DNA of 64,000 bases from Variovorax guangxiensis. Its GTDB lineage: Bacteria > Pseudomonadota > Gammaproteobacteria > Burkholderiales > Burkholderiaceae_C. A model generated the notes under the pieces. It saw only the letters and a program-made list of their open reading frames with translations, was not told the DNA's origin and did no database searches. Position numbers and translations under genes: made by a program. Below are positions 44,379-52,811 of this stretch, in pieces. Each line of letters opens with the position of its first letter. Position 1 is the stretch's first letter. The stretch is from NCBI RefSeq assembly GCF_003952165.1, contig NZ_RXFT01000005.1, forward strand, positions 1-64,000. Reading direction: 5' to 3'.

Positions 44379-45295
44379 ACCCACTGAGTAGAGGCGCCAG
44401 CCGGCGCCCGCAAACGCGCAAGGGCGCAGCTTCGGCGCCCGCGCCCCTTGACGCGATTTCTCCCCGACCGCCCGCGCCCGGCGACTACGCCGAGTTCCTG
44501 CGCGCGACCCTGCCGCAGCAGCAGAAGAACGTGGCCAGCCACCGCTTCGGCAGCGAGCGCGTGTGGCTCAAGAAGGCCGGCCCGCGCCACGGCAAGTGGG
44601 GCTACCGCGTGATGGCGGCAGTCGCGCGCATGGCGCGGCTGGACATCATCAAGCCCGTGCCCAACCCCGGCGGCGAGGCCGCCATCGCCACCGAGGCGCG
44701 CCGGCTCAAGCAGCTCGCCGCCGCCGGCCTGCGCGTGCCGGTGGTACTGGCGCAGCAGCCCGACGGCCTGCTGATTTCCGACCTCGGCGAAAGCGGCCGC
44801 GCGACCGTCGTGCTGCAGGAGCGGCTCGACCAGGCTGCCGCCGCCGGCCCCGCCGCGCTGCTGTCGGTATGGCGCGAGGGCCTCGCCGCCATCGCCGCCG
44901 TGCACGTATGCGGCCAGCACCTGAGCCAGGCCTTCGACCGCAACCTCGTGCAGTGCCCCGACGGCGTGATCGGCTACATCGACTTCGAGGACGACCCCGC
45001 CGAGGTCATGACCCTGGCCGAATGCCAGGCCCGCGACTGGCTGAGCTACCTGCATTCGACCGCGATGATGCTCGAAGCCGCCGCGCCCCAGGCCGCGGGA
45101 CAGCACTGGCACGCCGCGCTGGCTGATGTGAACGAAGAAGTGCGCGAGCGCATCGCGAATGCCGCGCGCCGCATGAAGTGGGCGCAGAAGCTGCCGGCAA
45201 GCCGGCGCTGGGGGCGCGATACGCAGCGCGTGCGGGCAGTGGCGCGGCTGTTGGGGCGGTGGCATCTGACGCCTGCCAGCGGGGTGCAGCACTAG
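44375..45295 (+). CDS. Kinase-fold (APH/LPS-kinase-like) protein, unassigned
   Basis: A 306-residue protein. A Lys in the VWLKKAG region, GLLISDLGESG, AIAAVHVCGQHLSQAFDRNL and GYIDFEDDP fit a small-molecule or LPS-type kinase fold: beta-strand Lys, catalytic His/Asn region, then a metal Asp motif. The catalytic loop differs from classic HxDxxxxN, so activity is uncertain. It starts on the stop of the FMN protein gene (ATGA). Confidence 0.6.
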   Translation: MNPLSRGASRRPQTRKGAASAPAPLDAISPRPPAPGDYAEFLRATLPQQQKNVASHRFGSERVWLKKAGPRHGKWGYRVMAAVARMARLDIIKPVPNPGGEAAIATEARRLKQLAAAGLRVPVVLAQQPDGLLISDLGESGRATVVLQERLDQAAAAGPAALLSVWREGLAAIAAVHVCGQHLSQAFDRNLVQCPDGVIGYIDFEDDPAEVMTLAECQARDWLSYLHSTAMMLEAAAPQAAGQHWHAALADVNEEVRERIANAARRMKWAQKLPASRRWGRDTQRVRAVARLLGRWHLTPASGVQH

Positions 45296-45555
45296 CGGCG
45301 GTCGAGGCGCTTCTGCCGCCAGATGCAGAACAGCCGGTTGCCGAGCCAGCCGCCGATGACGGCGCAAAGAGCCTGCGCCGCAAGAGCGACGATGAAGGCC
45401 TGCGATAGATCGCTCTCGTTGCGGGCTCTGTTCATCTCGTACCACTGCCCGATGGGGACGAGCACGCCTTTGGTCACGAAGAAGCTGAGCGCCAGCGCCC
45501 CGGCCAGAATGCAGAGCAGCCGAACGAGCAGCTGCGTCAAGCCAGGCAGACTCAT
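45292..45555 (-). CDS. Small two-span membrane protein, paralogue 2
   Basis: An 87-residue protein with two hydrophobic segments flanking a polar loop, GQWYEMNRARNESDLSQAF, and a basic tail (WRQKRLDRR). It is clearly related to the gene directly upstream: WYE-N, DLS-AF/Y-VALA-Q and GGWLG-F-WR-KR are shared. The start at 45555 overlaps the upstream stop (ATGA). Its end overlaps the convergent kinase-like gene by four bases. Function unknown. Confidence 0.75.
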   Translation of the reverse strand: MSLPGLTQLLVRLLCILAGALALSFFVTKGVLVPIGQWYEMNRARNESDLSQAFIVALAAQALCAVIGGWLGNRLFCIWRQKRLDRR

Positions 45556-45815
45556 GCTCCGTCCCTCTTCCTGCGCCATCTGCGGAACACGAGGTCGCCC
45601 AACCAGCCTCCAGCAAATAGTGAAGCAAGCTGAACGGCGAGCGCGACCATGTACGCGCGGCTCAGGTCGTCGTCGTTCTCCGCAAAGTTGAGCTCATACC
45701 AGTGGCCCACGGGCCCGATGAGCTTGTAGAACACAAGGCCGGGCACGACTGCACCGATGGCGATGGAGAGTGCGCGGACGACGGGAAGAAGAATGGCTGG
45801 GAGGTTTCCGCTCAT
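45552..45815 (-). CDS. Small two-span membrane protein, paralogue 1
   Basis: An 87-residue tandem paralogue of the following gene, with GHWYELNFAENDDDLSRAYM between two hydrophobic segments and the tail FRRWRRKRDGA. Start 45815 (MSGNLPAIL) is preferred over an upstream in-frame start. The conserved acidic loop and basic tail suggest a specific partner, but no family is recognised. Confidence 0.75.
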   Translation of the reverse strand: MSGNLPAILLPVVRALSIAIGAVVPGLVFYKLIGPVGHWYELNFAENDDDLSRAYMVALAVQLASLFAGGWLGDLVFRRWRRKRDGA

Positions 45816-45937
45816 CACAGGATTGGGACATGGCTTGGCCAAGCCGGAAATCTAGTGCCGCGTCAAAACCTCTCGATGAAGGAAAAGTTGTCAATTGCTT
45901 CCTGACGCTGGGCACCCGCACCCGTCGCCAGCCACCG

Positions 45938-46372
45938 CTAAGCCCCGAACGCCGCCTGCACCACCACCCCGCGCAGCGCCAGCCGCTTCTTCATCGACAG
46001 CACCGCCCGGTCCTTGCTCAGCAGCAGCGCCTTGTGCGCCACGGCCAGGTCGATGAAGACCTGGTCGTCGGGGTCGCTGCAGACGCAGGGGGCGCGCGGC
46101 GGCGTGCCTTCGAGCATGCGCACGCGCGCGTCGAAGTCGGCGAGCACCGCGGGCAGCTGCAGTTCACGCTGGGCCATGCGCCTGGCGATCAGCGGATAAC
46201 CCAACACCCGCTGCAGCTCGGTGCGCATGGCGGCGGTGGCCAGCCAGCTCAGTTCGCCGGCGGCGAGCCGCTCGGTCAGCGGGCCCCACGCGGGGTCTTC
46301 GAAGACCAGCAGGTCGAGCGCGATGTTGGTGTCAATGACGACAAGGCCGATGGTGGGATCTGTCAATGTCAT
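45938..46372 (-). CDS. PIN-domain protein (COG1569-like), no visible antitoxin
   Basis: A 144-residue PIN-fold putative RNase. Acidic sites are Asp14 in VVIDTNIALDLL, SDPDDQVFIDLAV and LLSKDRAVL. COG1569-type PIN proteins are usually toxins with a small antitoxin upstream. Here the upstream neighbour is a divergent secreted-protein gene, so no cognate antitoxin is seen. It may be an orphan or serve another RNA role. The start at 46372 (MTLTDPT) gives the normal PIN N-terminus. Confidence 0.8.
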   Translation of the reverse strand: MTLTDPTIGLVVIDTNIALDLLVFEDPAWGPLTERLAAGELSWLATAAMRTELQRVLGYPLIARRMAQRELQLPAVLADFDARVRMLEGTPPRAPCVCSDPDDQVFIDLAVAHKALLLSKDRAVLSMKKRLALRGVVVQAAFGA

Positions 46373-46499
46373 GGAATGTGCGGGAAAACAGCGCCGATGT
46401 TGCACCATGCGATGCTGCGGTCAGTCCGCCGTTAGCACGCCGCCAGCCCGGCAGACGACAATCGGGGCTTCCGCCATCCTTCTCGCCCATCCCTCCTTC

Positions 46500-46982
46500 A
46501 TGAAACGCCTCCCGCTGCTGTGCCTTGCCCTGCTCGCATCCGTGGGCGTGCGGGCCGAGTGGCTGACGCTGGCGGGCACGCCCGGCGACGACAGCGGCAG
46601 CTACGTTCAGGTCGATCCGACCAGCGTGGAGGCCGACGGCTCGAAGCGCGCGGTGAGCCTTCGCATGAGCCTGCCGCAGGACCACACGGGCCGCGAGGGC
46701 ATCAAATACCGCTCTTTCCAGGCCCAGGCCAAGGTGGACTGCGAGACCCGCAGCGCGCGCTATGTGAGCGCCACCTACTACGGGCATCCGAACTTCGTCG
46801 GCGAACCGATCGCGGTGCGGCATTTCGAGGACGGCGACGTGCGGCCCGTGACGCTGGCCGGCGCGCTGGACCTCGTCACGCGCACCATCAACGCGGCCTG
46901 CGCCGTGCGGCCAAAGGAGTCCAAGGAACCGCCGCAGCAGCAGCCCAGGCCCGAGGGCGAGCCCGCGCTACCTGCGCGCTGA
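46500..46982 (+). CDS. Surface-adhesin-E-like secreted protein
   Basis: A 160-residue protein with a clear signal peptide (MKRLPLLCLALLASVGVRA) and then a small beta domain, YVQVDPTSVEADGSKRAVSL...YRSFQAQAKVDCETRSARY. This resembles the surface-adhesin protein E family, which binds vitronectin or laminin in Haemophilus. Binding here is unproven. The tail is Pro/Glu/Gln rich. Its 3' end overlaps the converging methyltransferase gene by 15 bases. Confidence 0.75.
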   Translation: MKRLPLLCLALLASVGVRAEWLTLAGTPGDDSGSYVQVDPTSVEADGSKRAVSLRMSLPQDHTGREGIKYRSFQAQAKVDCETRSARYVSATYYGHPNFVGEPIAVRHFEDGDVRPVTLAGALDLVTRTINAACAVRPKESKEPPQQQPRPEGEPALPAR

Positions 46983-48212
46983 ACCCGCGACCATGTCGAA
47001 GCGGAACAGCCTGCATTCGATCGGGCCGTTCCACATCGGCACGCGGCGCGATTCCTTCAGGCGCATCTGCCTGGGCAGCTTCAGGTCGGGCGTGAGCACC
47101 CAGGCGGTCCAGCCGGCGTAGTTCTTCTTCCAGTGGGCGGCGAGCTGGGGGAAGAAATCGCTGCCATCCCCTTCGGAAGACTGCGCCGTCTCGCGCGCGC
47201 CGGGACGGCCCGCGCCTGCCACGCCGCCCACGGCGATGCGCTCGCCGTACGGCGGGTTGAGCATGATCACACCGCCGCCCTCGACAGGAGGCATGCGCTG
47301 CAACGCGTCGCCGCCGCGGAACTCGACGGCCCGCGCCACGCCGGCGCGCTCGGCATTGCGCTGGGCGAAATCGACCATGCGGTGCGACACGTCGGAGCCG
47401 AAAACCGCCGGGGCGCCGTCACCGGCCACGGCCGCCTCGGCGTCCTTGGCCTCCTGCCTGATCGCCGACCACACGTGCGCCTGGAACGGCAGCAGCTTCT
47501 CGAAGCCGAAGCGCCGCAGCGATCCGGCGGCGATGCCGCTCGCGATCTGCGCCGCCTCGATGGCGATGGTGCCGCTGCCGCAGCAGGGGTCGTACAGCGG
47601 CTGGCCCGACACCTCGCCGGTTTCGGGGTTCCACCAGCCGCTGGCAGCCAGCATGGCGGCGGCCAGGGTTTCCTTCAGCGGGGCGTCGCCCTTGTCCTGG
47701 CGCCAGCCGCGCTTGAAAAGCGGCTCGCCGCTGGTGTCGATGTAGAGCGTGCAGGTGTCTGTGGTCAGGTGGGCGAACACGCGGCAGTCGGGCCACTGGG
47801 TCTCGATGCTCGGGCGCACGCCGTTGGCCTTGGCGCGGAAGCGGTCGGCAATGGCGTCCTTGATGCGCAGGGTGGCGAAGTTCAGGCTCTGCAGCGGGCT
47901 GTGCTGGGCGGTGGTCTCGATCTTGAAGGTCTGCTTCGGGGTGAACCAGATCTCCCAGGCCACGCCGCTGGCGATGGCGTAGAGGTCGTTCTCGTTGCGG
48001 TAGGGGGCGTGGGCCAGCTCGACCAGCACGCGCTGTGCCAAGCGGCTGTGCAGGTTGAGCTTCAGGCCGTCGCGCCAGCCGGCGCGCACGCGCACGCCAC
48101 CGCGCAGGGAGAGCAGGTCTTGCCCGGCGCGGCCGGTCAGGGCGTGCACCTCCTGGGCCAGGAATTCCTCGACGCCGGCGGCGCAAGGCAGGAAAAAGGA
48201 GAGATCGTTCAC
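46968..48212 (-). CDS. THUMP-domain 23S rRNA-type methyltransferase (RlmL N-half-like)
   Basis: A 414-residue AdoMet methyltransferase. The N-terminal ferredoxin-like/THUMP segment (~1-160) reads FFLPCAAGVEEFLAQEV...LYIDTSGEPLFKRGWR. The Rossmann part has motif I DPCCGSGTIAIEAA and motif IV NPPYGER, diagnostic of exocyclic-N guanine methylation (m2G). It lacks the C-terminal RlmK half. The start codon is GTG at 48212 and no ribosome site is evident. Confidence 0.92.
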   Translation of the reverse strand: MNDLSFFLPCAAGVEEFLAQEVHALTGRAGQDLLSLRGGVRVRAGWRDGLKLNLHSRLAQRVLVELAHAPYRNENDLYAIASGVAWEIWFTPKQTFKIETTAQHSPLQSLNFATLRIKDAIADRFRAKANGVRPSIETQWPDCRVFAHLTTDTCTLYIDTSGEPLFKRGWRQDKGDAPLKETLAAAMLAASGWWNPETGEVSGQPLYDPCCGSGTIAIEAAQIASGIAAGSLRRFGFEKLLPFQAHVWSAIRQEAKDAEAAVAGDGAPAVFGSDVSHRMVDFAQRNAERAGVARAVEFRGGDALQRMPPVEGGGVIMLNPPYGERIAVGGVAGAGRPGARETAQSSEGDGSDFFPQLAAHWKKNYAGWTAWVLTPDLKLPRQMRLKESRRVPMWNGPIECRLFRFDMVAGSARR

Positions 48213-48303
48213 GGAAAACTGGCTACCGGTAAGCCCGAAGCCCGACTAGGGGACTCCATTGTCGCCGCGACGCGAACCTTCCTCTATATAGTCAATTTTG
48301 CCG

Positions 48304-50112
48304 ATGACCCCCACCCCCGCATCCACGCCAGCACCGGCGGCCGCCGGCAACGGCGACCGCTTCGCGATCCAGTGCGAGGTGCTGCGGCTTTCGATCCGCC
48401 CCATCGGGCCGGTGCTGCTGGCCCAGTACCTGCTGAACTGCGGCGTGGCGGCGCTCTTCGCCTGGCAGGTGTCGCTGGCGCGAGCGCTGGTGTGGATCGC
48501 GCTCATCACCGGGGTGACGGTGATGCGCGGCTTCTTCCCGCAGCGCCTGCCCGAGCCCTTCACGCCCGCCAGCCTGCGCGAGGCCCAGCGCACGCACACG
48601 CTGCGCACCGCCGTCTGGGAGCTGGCGCACGGCCTGGCCGGCGTGCTGCTGTTCGACCCGGCCAGGGCCGACCTGCAGCTGCTGCTGGGCCTGATCGTCA
48701 TGGGCATGACGCTGTCGTCGGCCTTCTCGGTGTCGTTCTACACGCCGGCCACGCAGCTGGCGATCACGCTGCTGCTGGCGCCGATCATCGTCACCGGCCT
48801 CTGGCTGGGCGCGCCGGTGATGGCGGCAGTGGCGGTCATCGGCATCGGCCTGACCGCGATGATGTGGAAGCTGGTGGCCGAGCGGTCGCGCCAGCTCGAG
48901 GAGAACATCGGCCTGCGCCTGAACGAACACCGCCTGCGCGAACAGGCCCTGGTCGGCCTTCGCGCCTCCGAGCAGGCGCAGGCAGAGCGGCTGCGCTTCT
49001 TCTCGGCCGCCAACCACGACCTGCGCCAGCCGGTGATGGCCATCGGCCTGCAGGCCGAGGTGCTGCGCCAGCAACTGAACGACGGCGCGAGCATGGAGGC
49101 GGTGCAGCACACGGTGGGCTCGCTGGCCCGCGCCCAGCAGGCGCTGGAGGGGCTGACCAACCAGCTGCTGGAAATCGGCCGCATCGAGGCAGCCGTCGAT
49201 CCGCTGCGCCCCACCAGCGTGGCGCTGGCGCCCCTGCTGCACGAACTGGCGCGGCAGGCGGGCCACGGCCGCGTGCTGGTGCGCTGCCCGCCGGATGCCA
49301 TTGCCTGGAGCGATACGGTCTCGCTGCGCCGCGTGCTCGCCAACCTGGTCGACAACGCGGTCAAGTTCACGCCGCGCGGGCGCGTGCTGCTGGCGGTGCG
49401 GGCCCGCCGGCGCGGCACCGGACAGGCCTGGCGGGTGGAAGTGCGCGACAGCGGCATCGGCATCGCGCCCGAAGCGCAGCAGCGCGTGTTCGACGACTTC
49501 GAGCAGATCGGCAACGTGGAGCGCAACCTGCAGCGCGGCCACGGGCTGGGCCTGGCGATCGTGCGGCGGCTGGCGGCGCAGCTGGGCATCGAGGTGACGC
49601 TGCGCTCGGCGCCGGGGCGGGGCTCCGTGTTCGCCTTCGAGCTGCCTGCCGCGCCCGAGGGAGCGACGGTGTCTCCGCCGCCCGCCACGCCGGCCGCAGG
49701 GCAGGACGACGGCACCGACGCTGCGCGCACGCTGCGCCCCGGCCTCGCGGTGCTGGTGGTGGAAGACAACGCGGTGGTGGCCGACAGCCTCACGGCCCTG
49801 CTGCGGCAATGGGAGGTGGAACCGCGCGTCTACGGCAGCGCGGCCGAGGCGCTGGCGCTGGCCGACCTGCATGCGCTCGACGCGGCGCTGTGCGACATCC
49901 GCCTGCCGGGCGCGCTCGACGGCATCGCGCTGGCCGAGCGGCTGCAGCGGCAGAAGCCTTCGCTGGCGATCGCGCTGATCTCGGCCGACATCAACGAGGC
50001 CACGCAGCGGCTGGCCGCCGAGCGCGGCTGGCATGCGCTGCGCAAGCCGGTGCAGCCGGAGGAGCTGCGCCGGCTGCTGCTGGGCGCGCAGCAGCAACAG
50101 GCGCGCGGCTGA
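48304..50112 (+). CDS. Hybrid sensor histidine kinase/response regulator
   Basis: A 602-residue inner-membrane kinase. Six hydrophobic segments (~28-190) act as an integral sensor, then a coiled linker. The HisKA domain has phospho-acceptor His238 (AANHDLRQP). The ATPase part has N box NLVDNAVKFTP, DSGIGIAPE and GHGLGLAIVRR. The C-terminal receiver (~480-602) has Asp531 (LCDIRLPGALDG), the acidic pair VEDN and Lys at RKPV. There is no periplasmic loop of note, so the signal is probably in the membrane. No output gene is adjacent; the phosphate may go to the receiver and on to a distant partner. Confidence 0.93.
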   Translation: MTPTPASTPAPAAAGNGDRFAIQCEVLRLSIRPIGPVLLAQYLLNCGVAALFAWQVSLARALVWIALITGVTVMRGFFPQRLPEPFTPASLREAQRTHTLRTAVWELAHGLAGVLLFDPARADLQLLLGLIVMGMTLSSAFSVSFYTPATQLAITLLLAPIIVTGLWLGAPVMAAVAVIGIGLTAMMWKLVAERSRQLEENIGLRLNEHRLREQALVGLRASEQAQAERLRFFSAANHDLRQPVMAIGLQAEVLRQQLNDGASMEAVQHTVGSLARAQQALEGLTNQLLEIGRIEAAVDPLRPTSVALAPLLHELARQAGHGRVLVRCPPDAIAWSDTVSLRRVLANLVDNAVKFTPRGRVLLAVRARRRGTGQAWRVEVRDSGIGIAPEAQQRVFDDFEQIGNVERNLQRGHGLGLAIVRRLAAQLGIEVTLRSAPGRGSVFAFELPAAPEGATVSPPPATPAAGQDDGTDAARTLRPGLAVLVVEDNAVVADSLTALLRQWEVEPRVYGSAAEALALADLHALDAALCDIRLPGALDGIALAERLQRQKPSLAIALISADINEATQRLAAERGWHALRKPVQPEELRRLLLGAQQQQARG

Positions 50113-50199
50113 CACAGGCACCGGGGATCGACCTGGCACGGCCCGTGCTGACATCGCTTCCGGGATATGCTCCGCGCACAGGCCGCCGCCCTGCCTCCG

Positions 50200-50796
50200 A
50201 TGTCCACCGACACGCCTTCCACCCTTCCTGCCGCCGGCTCGCGCGGCCTGCGCTACGACCCGTTCGCCATCGCGCTGCACTGGCTGCTCGCGGTGCTGAT
50301 CGTCGGCTCCTTCGGTGTAGGGCTCTACATGACGGGGCTGCCCTTCTCGCCGCTGCGGCTGAAGGTCTACAACTGGCACAAATGGGCGGGCGTGACCATC
50401 CTCGCGCTGTCGGCGCTGCGGCTGCTGTGGCGGCTGGGGCATCGGCCGCCGGCGCTGCCGCCGGGCACTTCGGGCTTGCAGAAGGCGGGCGCCCGCATCA
50501 GCCATACGCTGATGTACCTGCTGTTCTTCGCGGTGCCGCTGTCCGGCTGGGCCTACAGCTCGGCCATGGGTATGCCGGTCTCGTGGTTCGGCATGCTGGC
50601 GCTGCCCGACTTCGTGTCCACCGACCATGATTTCGCCGAGGCGGTGCTGCAGCCGCTGCACCGCAACTGCGCGTTCGCGCTGGCGGGCATCACGCTGCTG
50701 CACGTGGCGGCTGCACTCAAGCACCACTGGATCGACCGCGACGGTCTGCTCAAACGCATGTGGCCGGGGCCACGCCAGGAATCTGCCGGATCATGA
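50200..50796 (+). CDS. Cytochrome b561 (prokaryotic type)
   Basis: A 198-residue, four-span inner-membrane b-haem protein. His ligands are in IALHWLLAVLI, YNWHKWAGVT, RISHTLMYLLF and LLHVAAALKHH. It probably passes electrons between quinones and periplasmic partners. The YceI gene that follows overlaps it (ATGA, 50793-50796), the same association as yceJ-yceI in E. coli. The start at 50200 (MSTDTP) is preferred over an upstream in-frame ATG. Confidence 0.93.
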   Translation: MSTDTPSTLPAAGSRGLRYDPFAIALHWLLAVLIVGSFGVGLYMTGLPFSPLRLKVYNWHKWAGVTILALSALRLLWRLGHRPPALPPGTSGLQKAGARISHTLMYLLFFAVPLSGWAYSSAMGMPVSWFGMLALPDFVSTDHDFAEAVLQPLHRNCAFALAGITLLHVAAALKHHWIDRDGLLKRMWPGPRQESAGS

Positions 50797-51410
50797 GTTC
50801 ACTTACTTCTCGCCTTCCTTCCCGACTTCCTTCCCGACTTCTCCCGCCGCTGCTCGCGCTTGCAACCGTATTGCCGGCCGCTGCAGGCCCGGCGACGCCG
50901 TCCGGCGCGAAGCTCGTCGCCGACAAGAGCCAGATCGTGTTCGTCACCAGGCAGATGGGCGTGCCGGTGGAAGGCAGCTTCAGGAAGTTCGACGCGCAGG
51001 TGGCCTTCGATCCGAAGAAGCCCGAGGGCGGCAGCGTCGCGCTGCAGATCGACACGGCCAGCGCCGGCTTCGGCGTGCCGATGAGCGACGCCGAGTTGCC
51101 CAGGCAGCCGTGGTTCGACGCCGCGCACTTTCCGCAGGCGAGCTTCCAGTCGAGCGCAATCAAGGCGCTGGGCGAAGGCAGATTCGAGATGGCGGGCAAG
51201 CTCACCATCAAGGGCATCGCCAGGCAGGTGACGGTGCCGGTCAGCATCGCACCGGCGCAGGGGAGCAACTACGCGGTGGCCACCGGAAGCCTTACGATCC
51301 AGCGGCTCGACTACAAGGTGGGCGAAGGCGAATGGACCGACACCTCGGTGGTCGGCAACGAGGTGCAGGTGCGCTTCAGGTTCACACTCGCGGGGCTCGG
51401 TCCCCTGTGA
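50793..51410 (+). CDS. YceI-family periplasmic lipid-binding protein (first copy)
   Basis: A 205-residue lipocalin-like beta-barrel protein. The signal region holds a tandem TSRLPSRLPSRL repeat made by repeating CTTCCTTCCCGA-like DNA. The mature part has KLVADKSQIVFVTRQMGVPVEG, FDAQVAFDPKKPEGG, LTIKGIARQVTVPV and DTSVVGNEVQVRFRF. YceI proteins bind long polyisoprenoids or fatty acid amides. Its coupling to cytochrome b561 suggests a quinone- or isoprenoid-linked job. Confidence 0.93.
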   Translation: MSSLTSRLPSRLPSRLLPPLLALATVLPAAAGPATPSGAKLVADKSQIVFVTRQMGVPVEGSFRKFDAQVAFDPKKPEGGSVALQIDTASAGFGVPMSDAELPRQPWFDAAHFPQASFQSSAIKALGEGRFEMAGKLTIKGIARQVTVPVSIAPAQGSNYAVATGSLTIQRLDYKVGEGEWTDTSVVGNEVQVRFRFTLAGLGPL

Positions 51411-51489
51411 GGCCGCGGCCCCTTCCTTCCTCACGCGGACATCCCGAATTTCTTCTTTCCTCTCTTTCATGACACAGGCAGACAAAGCC

Positions 51490-52137
51490 ATGAAAAAGCT
51501 TCTTCTCGCCGCGGCCCTGTCGGCCGCCGCATTCACCGGCAGCGTGACGGCGCAACAACAAGCGCAGCTGCCCTCGGAATTCGCGCCGGCGGCCGCCGCC
51601 AAGCCCGCGGGCGGGCCGGCCAGGAACGCCAACTACGTGATCGACCCGACCCACACCTTCGTGATGTACGAGATGGGCCACTACGGCACCACCACCAACC
51701 GCGGCCGCTTCAGCACCAAGGACGGCTCGGTGCAGATCGACGGCACCGGCGCCAGCGGCAAGGTCGACATCACGATGGACATCAGCTCCATCAACACCGG
51801 CGTCGACCTGCTCAACCGCCACGTGCAGAGCAAGGACTTCTTCAACGTGGCCGAGTTTCCGACCGGCCGCTTCGTGGCCGACCGCATCGACTTCTCCGGC
51901 GACAAGGTGGTCGACGTGCCCGGCAAGCTCACGCTGATGGGCCAGACCCGCCCGGTGACGCTGAAGGCCGTGCGCTTCAACTGCTACCTGAGCCCGCTGA
52001 TCAACCGCCAGGTGTGCGGCGGCGACTTCGAGACCACCGTGGAGCGCAGCGACTGGGGCATCACCTGGGGCCTGAACTTCGGCTTCGAGAACAAGGTGAA
52101 GCTGCTGGTGCAGGTCGAGGCGGTCAACGTGCAGTAA
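51490..52137 (+). CDS. YceI-family periplasmic lipid-binding protein (second copy)
   Basis: A 215-residue paralogue of the preceding gene with its own signal peptide (MKKLLLAAALSAAAFTGSV). Core text is YVIDPTHTFVMYEMGHYGTTTN, DITMDISSINTGVDLLNRHV and GKLTLMGQTRPVTLKAVRF. It has an extra Cys pair in FNCYLSPLINRQVCGG. A start seven codons upstream (51469) is possible but less signal-like. It belongs to the b561-yceI operon. Confidence 0.92.
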   Translation: MKKLLLAAALSAAAFTGSVTAQQQAQLPSEFAPAAAAKPAGGPARNANYVIDPTHTFVMYEMGHYGTTTNRGRFSTKDGSVQIDGTGASGKVDITMDISSINTGVDLLNRHVQSKDFFNVAEFPTGRFVADRIDFSGDKVVDVPGKLTLMGQTRPVTLKAVRFNCYLSPLINRQVCGGDFETTVERSDWGITWGLNFGFENKVKLLVQVEAVNVQ

Positions 52138-52153
52138 CACCGGAGGCGACACC

Positions 52154-52801
52154 ATGATGGACACCACCCTCGCCCTGCTCGGCATCGCCGGCGCCATGAC
52201 CGTGGGCGCAATGAGCCCCGGCCCCAGCTTCGTGATGGTGGCGCGCACCGCAGTGACTTCGCGCGCCGACGGCCTCGCCGCCGCGCTGGGCATGGGCGCG
52301 GGCGGGCTGGTCTTCGCGATCGCCGCGCTGGCGGGGCTGCAGGCGGCATTCCTCGCGGTGCCGGCGCTGTACCTGGCGATCAAGGGGCTGGGCGGTGCGT
52401 ACCTCGTGTACCTGGGTTTGCGCATCTGGCGCGGCGCGCGGCAGCCGCTGGCGGTGGCGCAGGAAGCCGGCGATCCGGCACAGCGCCCGCAGGGTCGGGG
52501 AAAGCGCACCTTCCTGCTGGGCCTGGCCACGCAGGTGAGCAACCCGAAGACGGCCGTGGTCTACGCGAGCATCTTCGCGGCCTTCCTGCCGCGCGAGGTG
52601 CCGCTGGTGCTGGCGCTCACGGTGCCGGCGGTCATCTTCTGCATCGAGACGGGCTGGTATTCGATCGTGGCGCTGGCGCTGTCCTCGGCGGCGCCGCGCT
52701 CGGCCTACCTGCGCTACAAGGTCTGGATCGACCGCGCAGCCGGCGGCGTGATGGGGCTGCTGGGGCTGCGGCTCGTGTGGTCGGCAGTTCGCGGCACCTG
52801 A
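52154..52801 (+). CDS. LysE/RhtB-family amino-acid exporter
   Basis: A 215-residue, six-span exporter. The N-terminal MSPGPSFVMVARTAVTSRADGLAAALGMGAG is the family hallmark, with LGLRIWRGA and LATQVSNPKTAVVYASIFAAF following. GGAGG sits eight bases before the ATG. It lies 16 bases behind yceI and may be co-transcribed. It could export an amino acid such as homoserine or threonine; the substrate is not readable. Confidence 0.93.
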   Translation: MMDTTLALLGIAGAMTVGAMSPGPSFVMVARTAVTSRADGLAAALGMGAGGLVFAIAALAGLQAAFLAVPALYLAIKGLGGAYLVYLGLRIWRGARQPLAVAQEAGDPAQRPQGRGKRTFLLGLATQVSNPKTAVVYASIFAAFLPREVPLVLALTVPAVIFCIETGWYSIVALALSSAAPRSAYLRYKVWIDRAAGGVMGLLGLRLVWSAVRGT

Positions 52802-52811
52802 GGCTGCAGAG

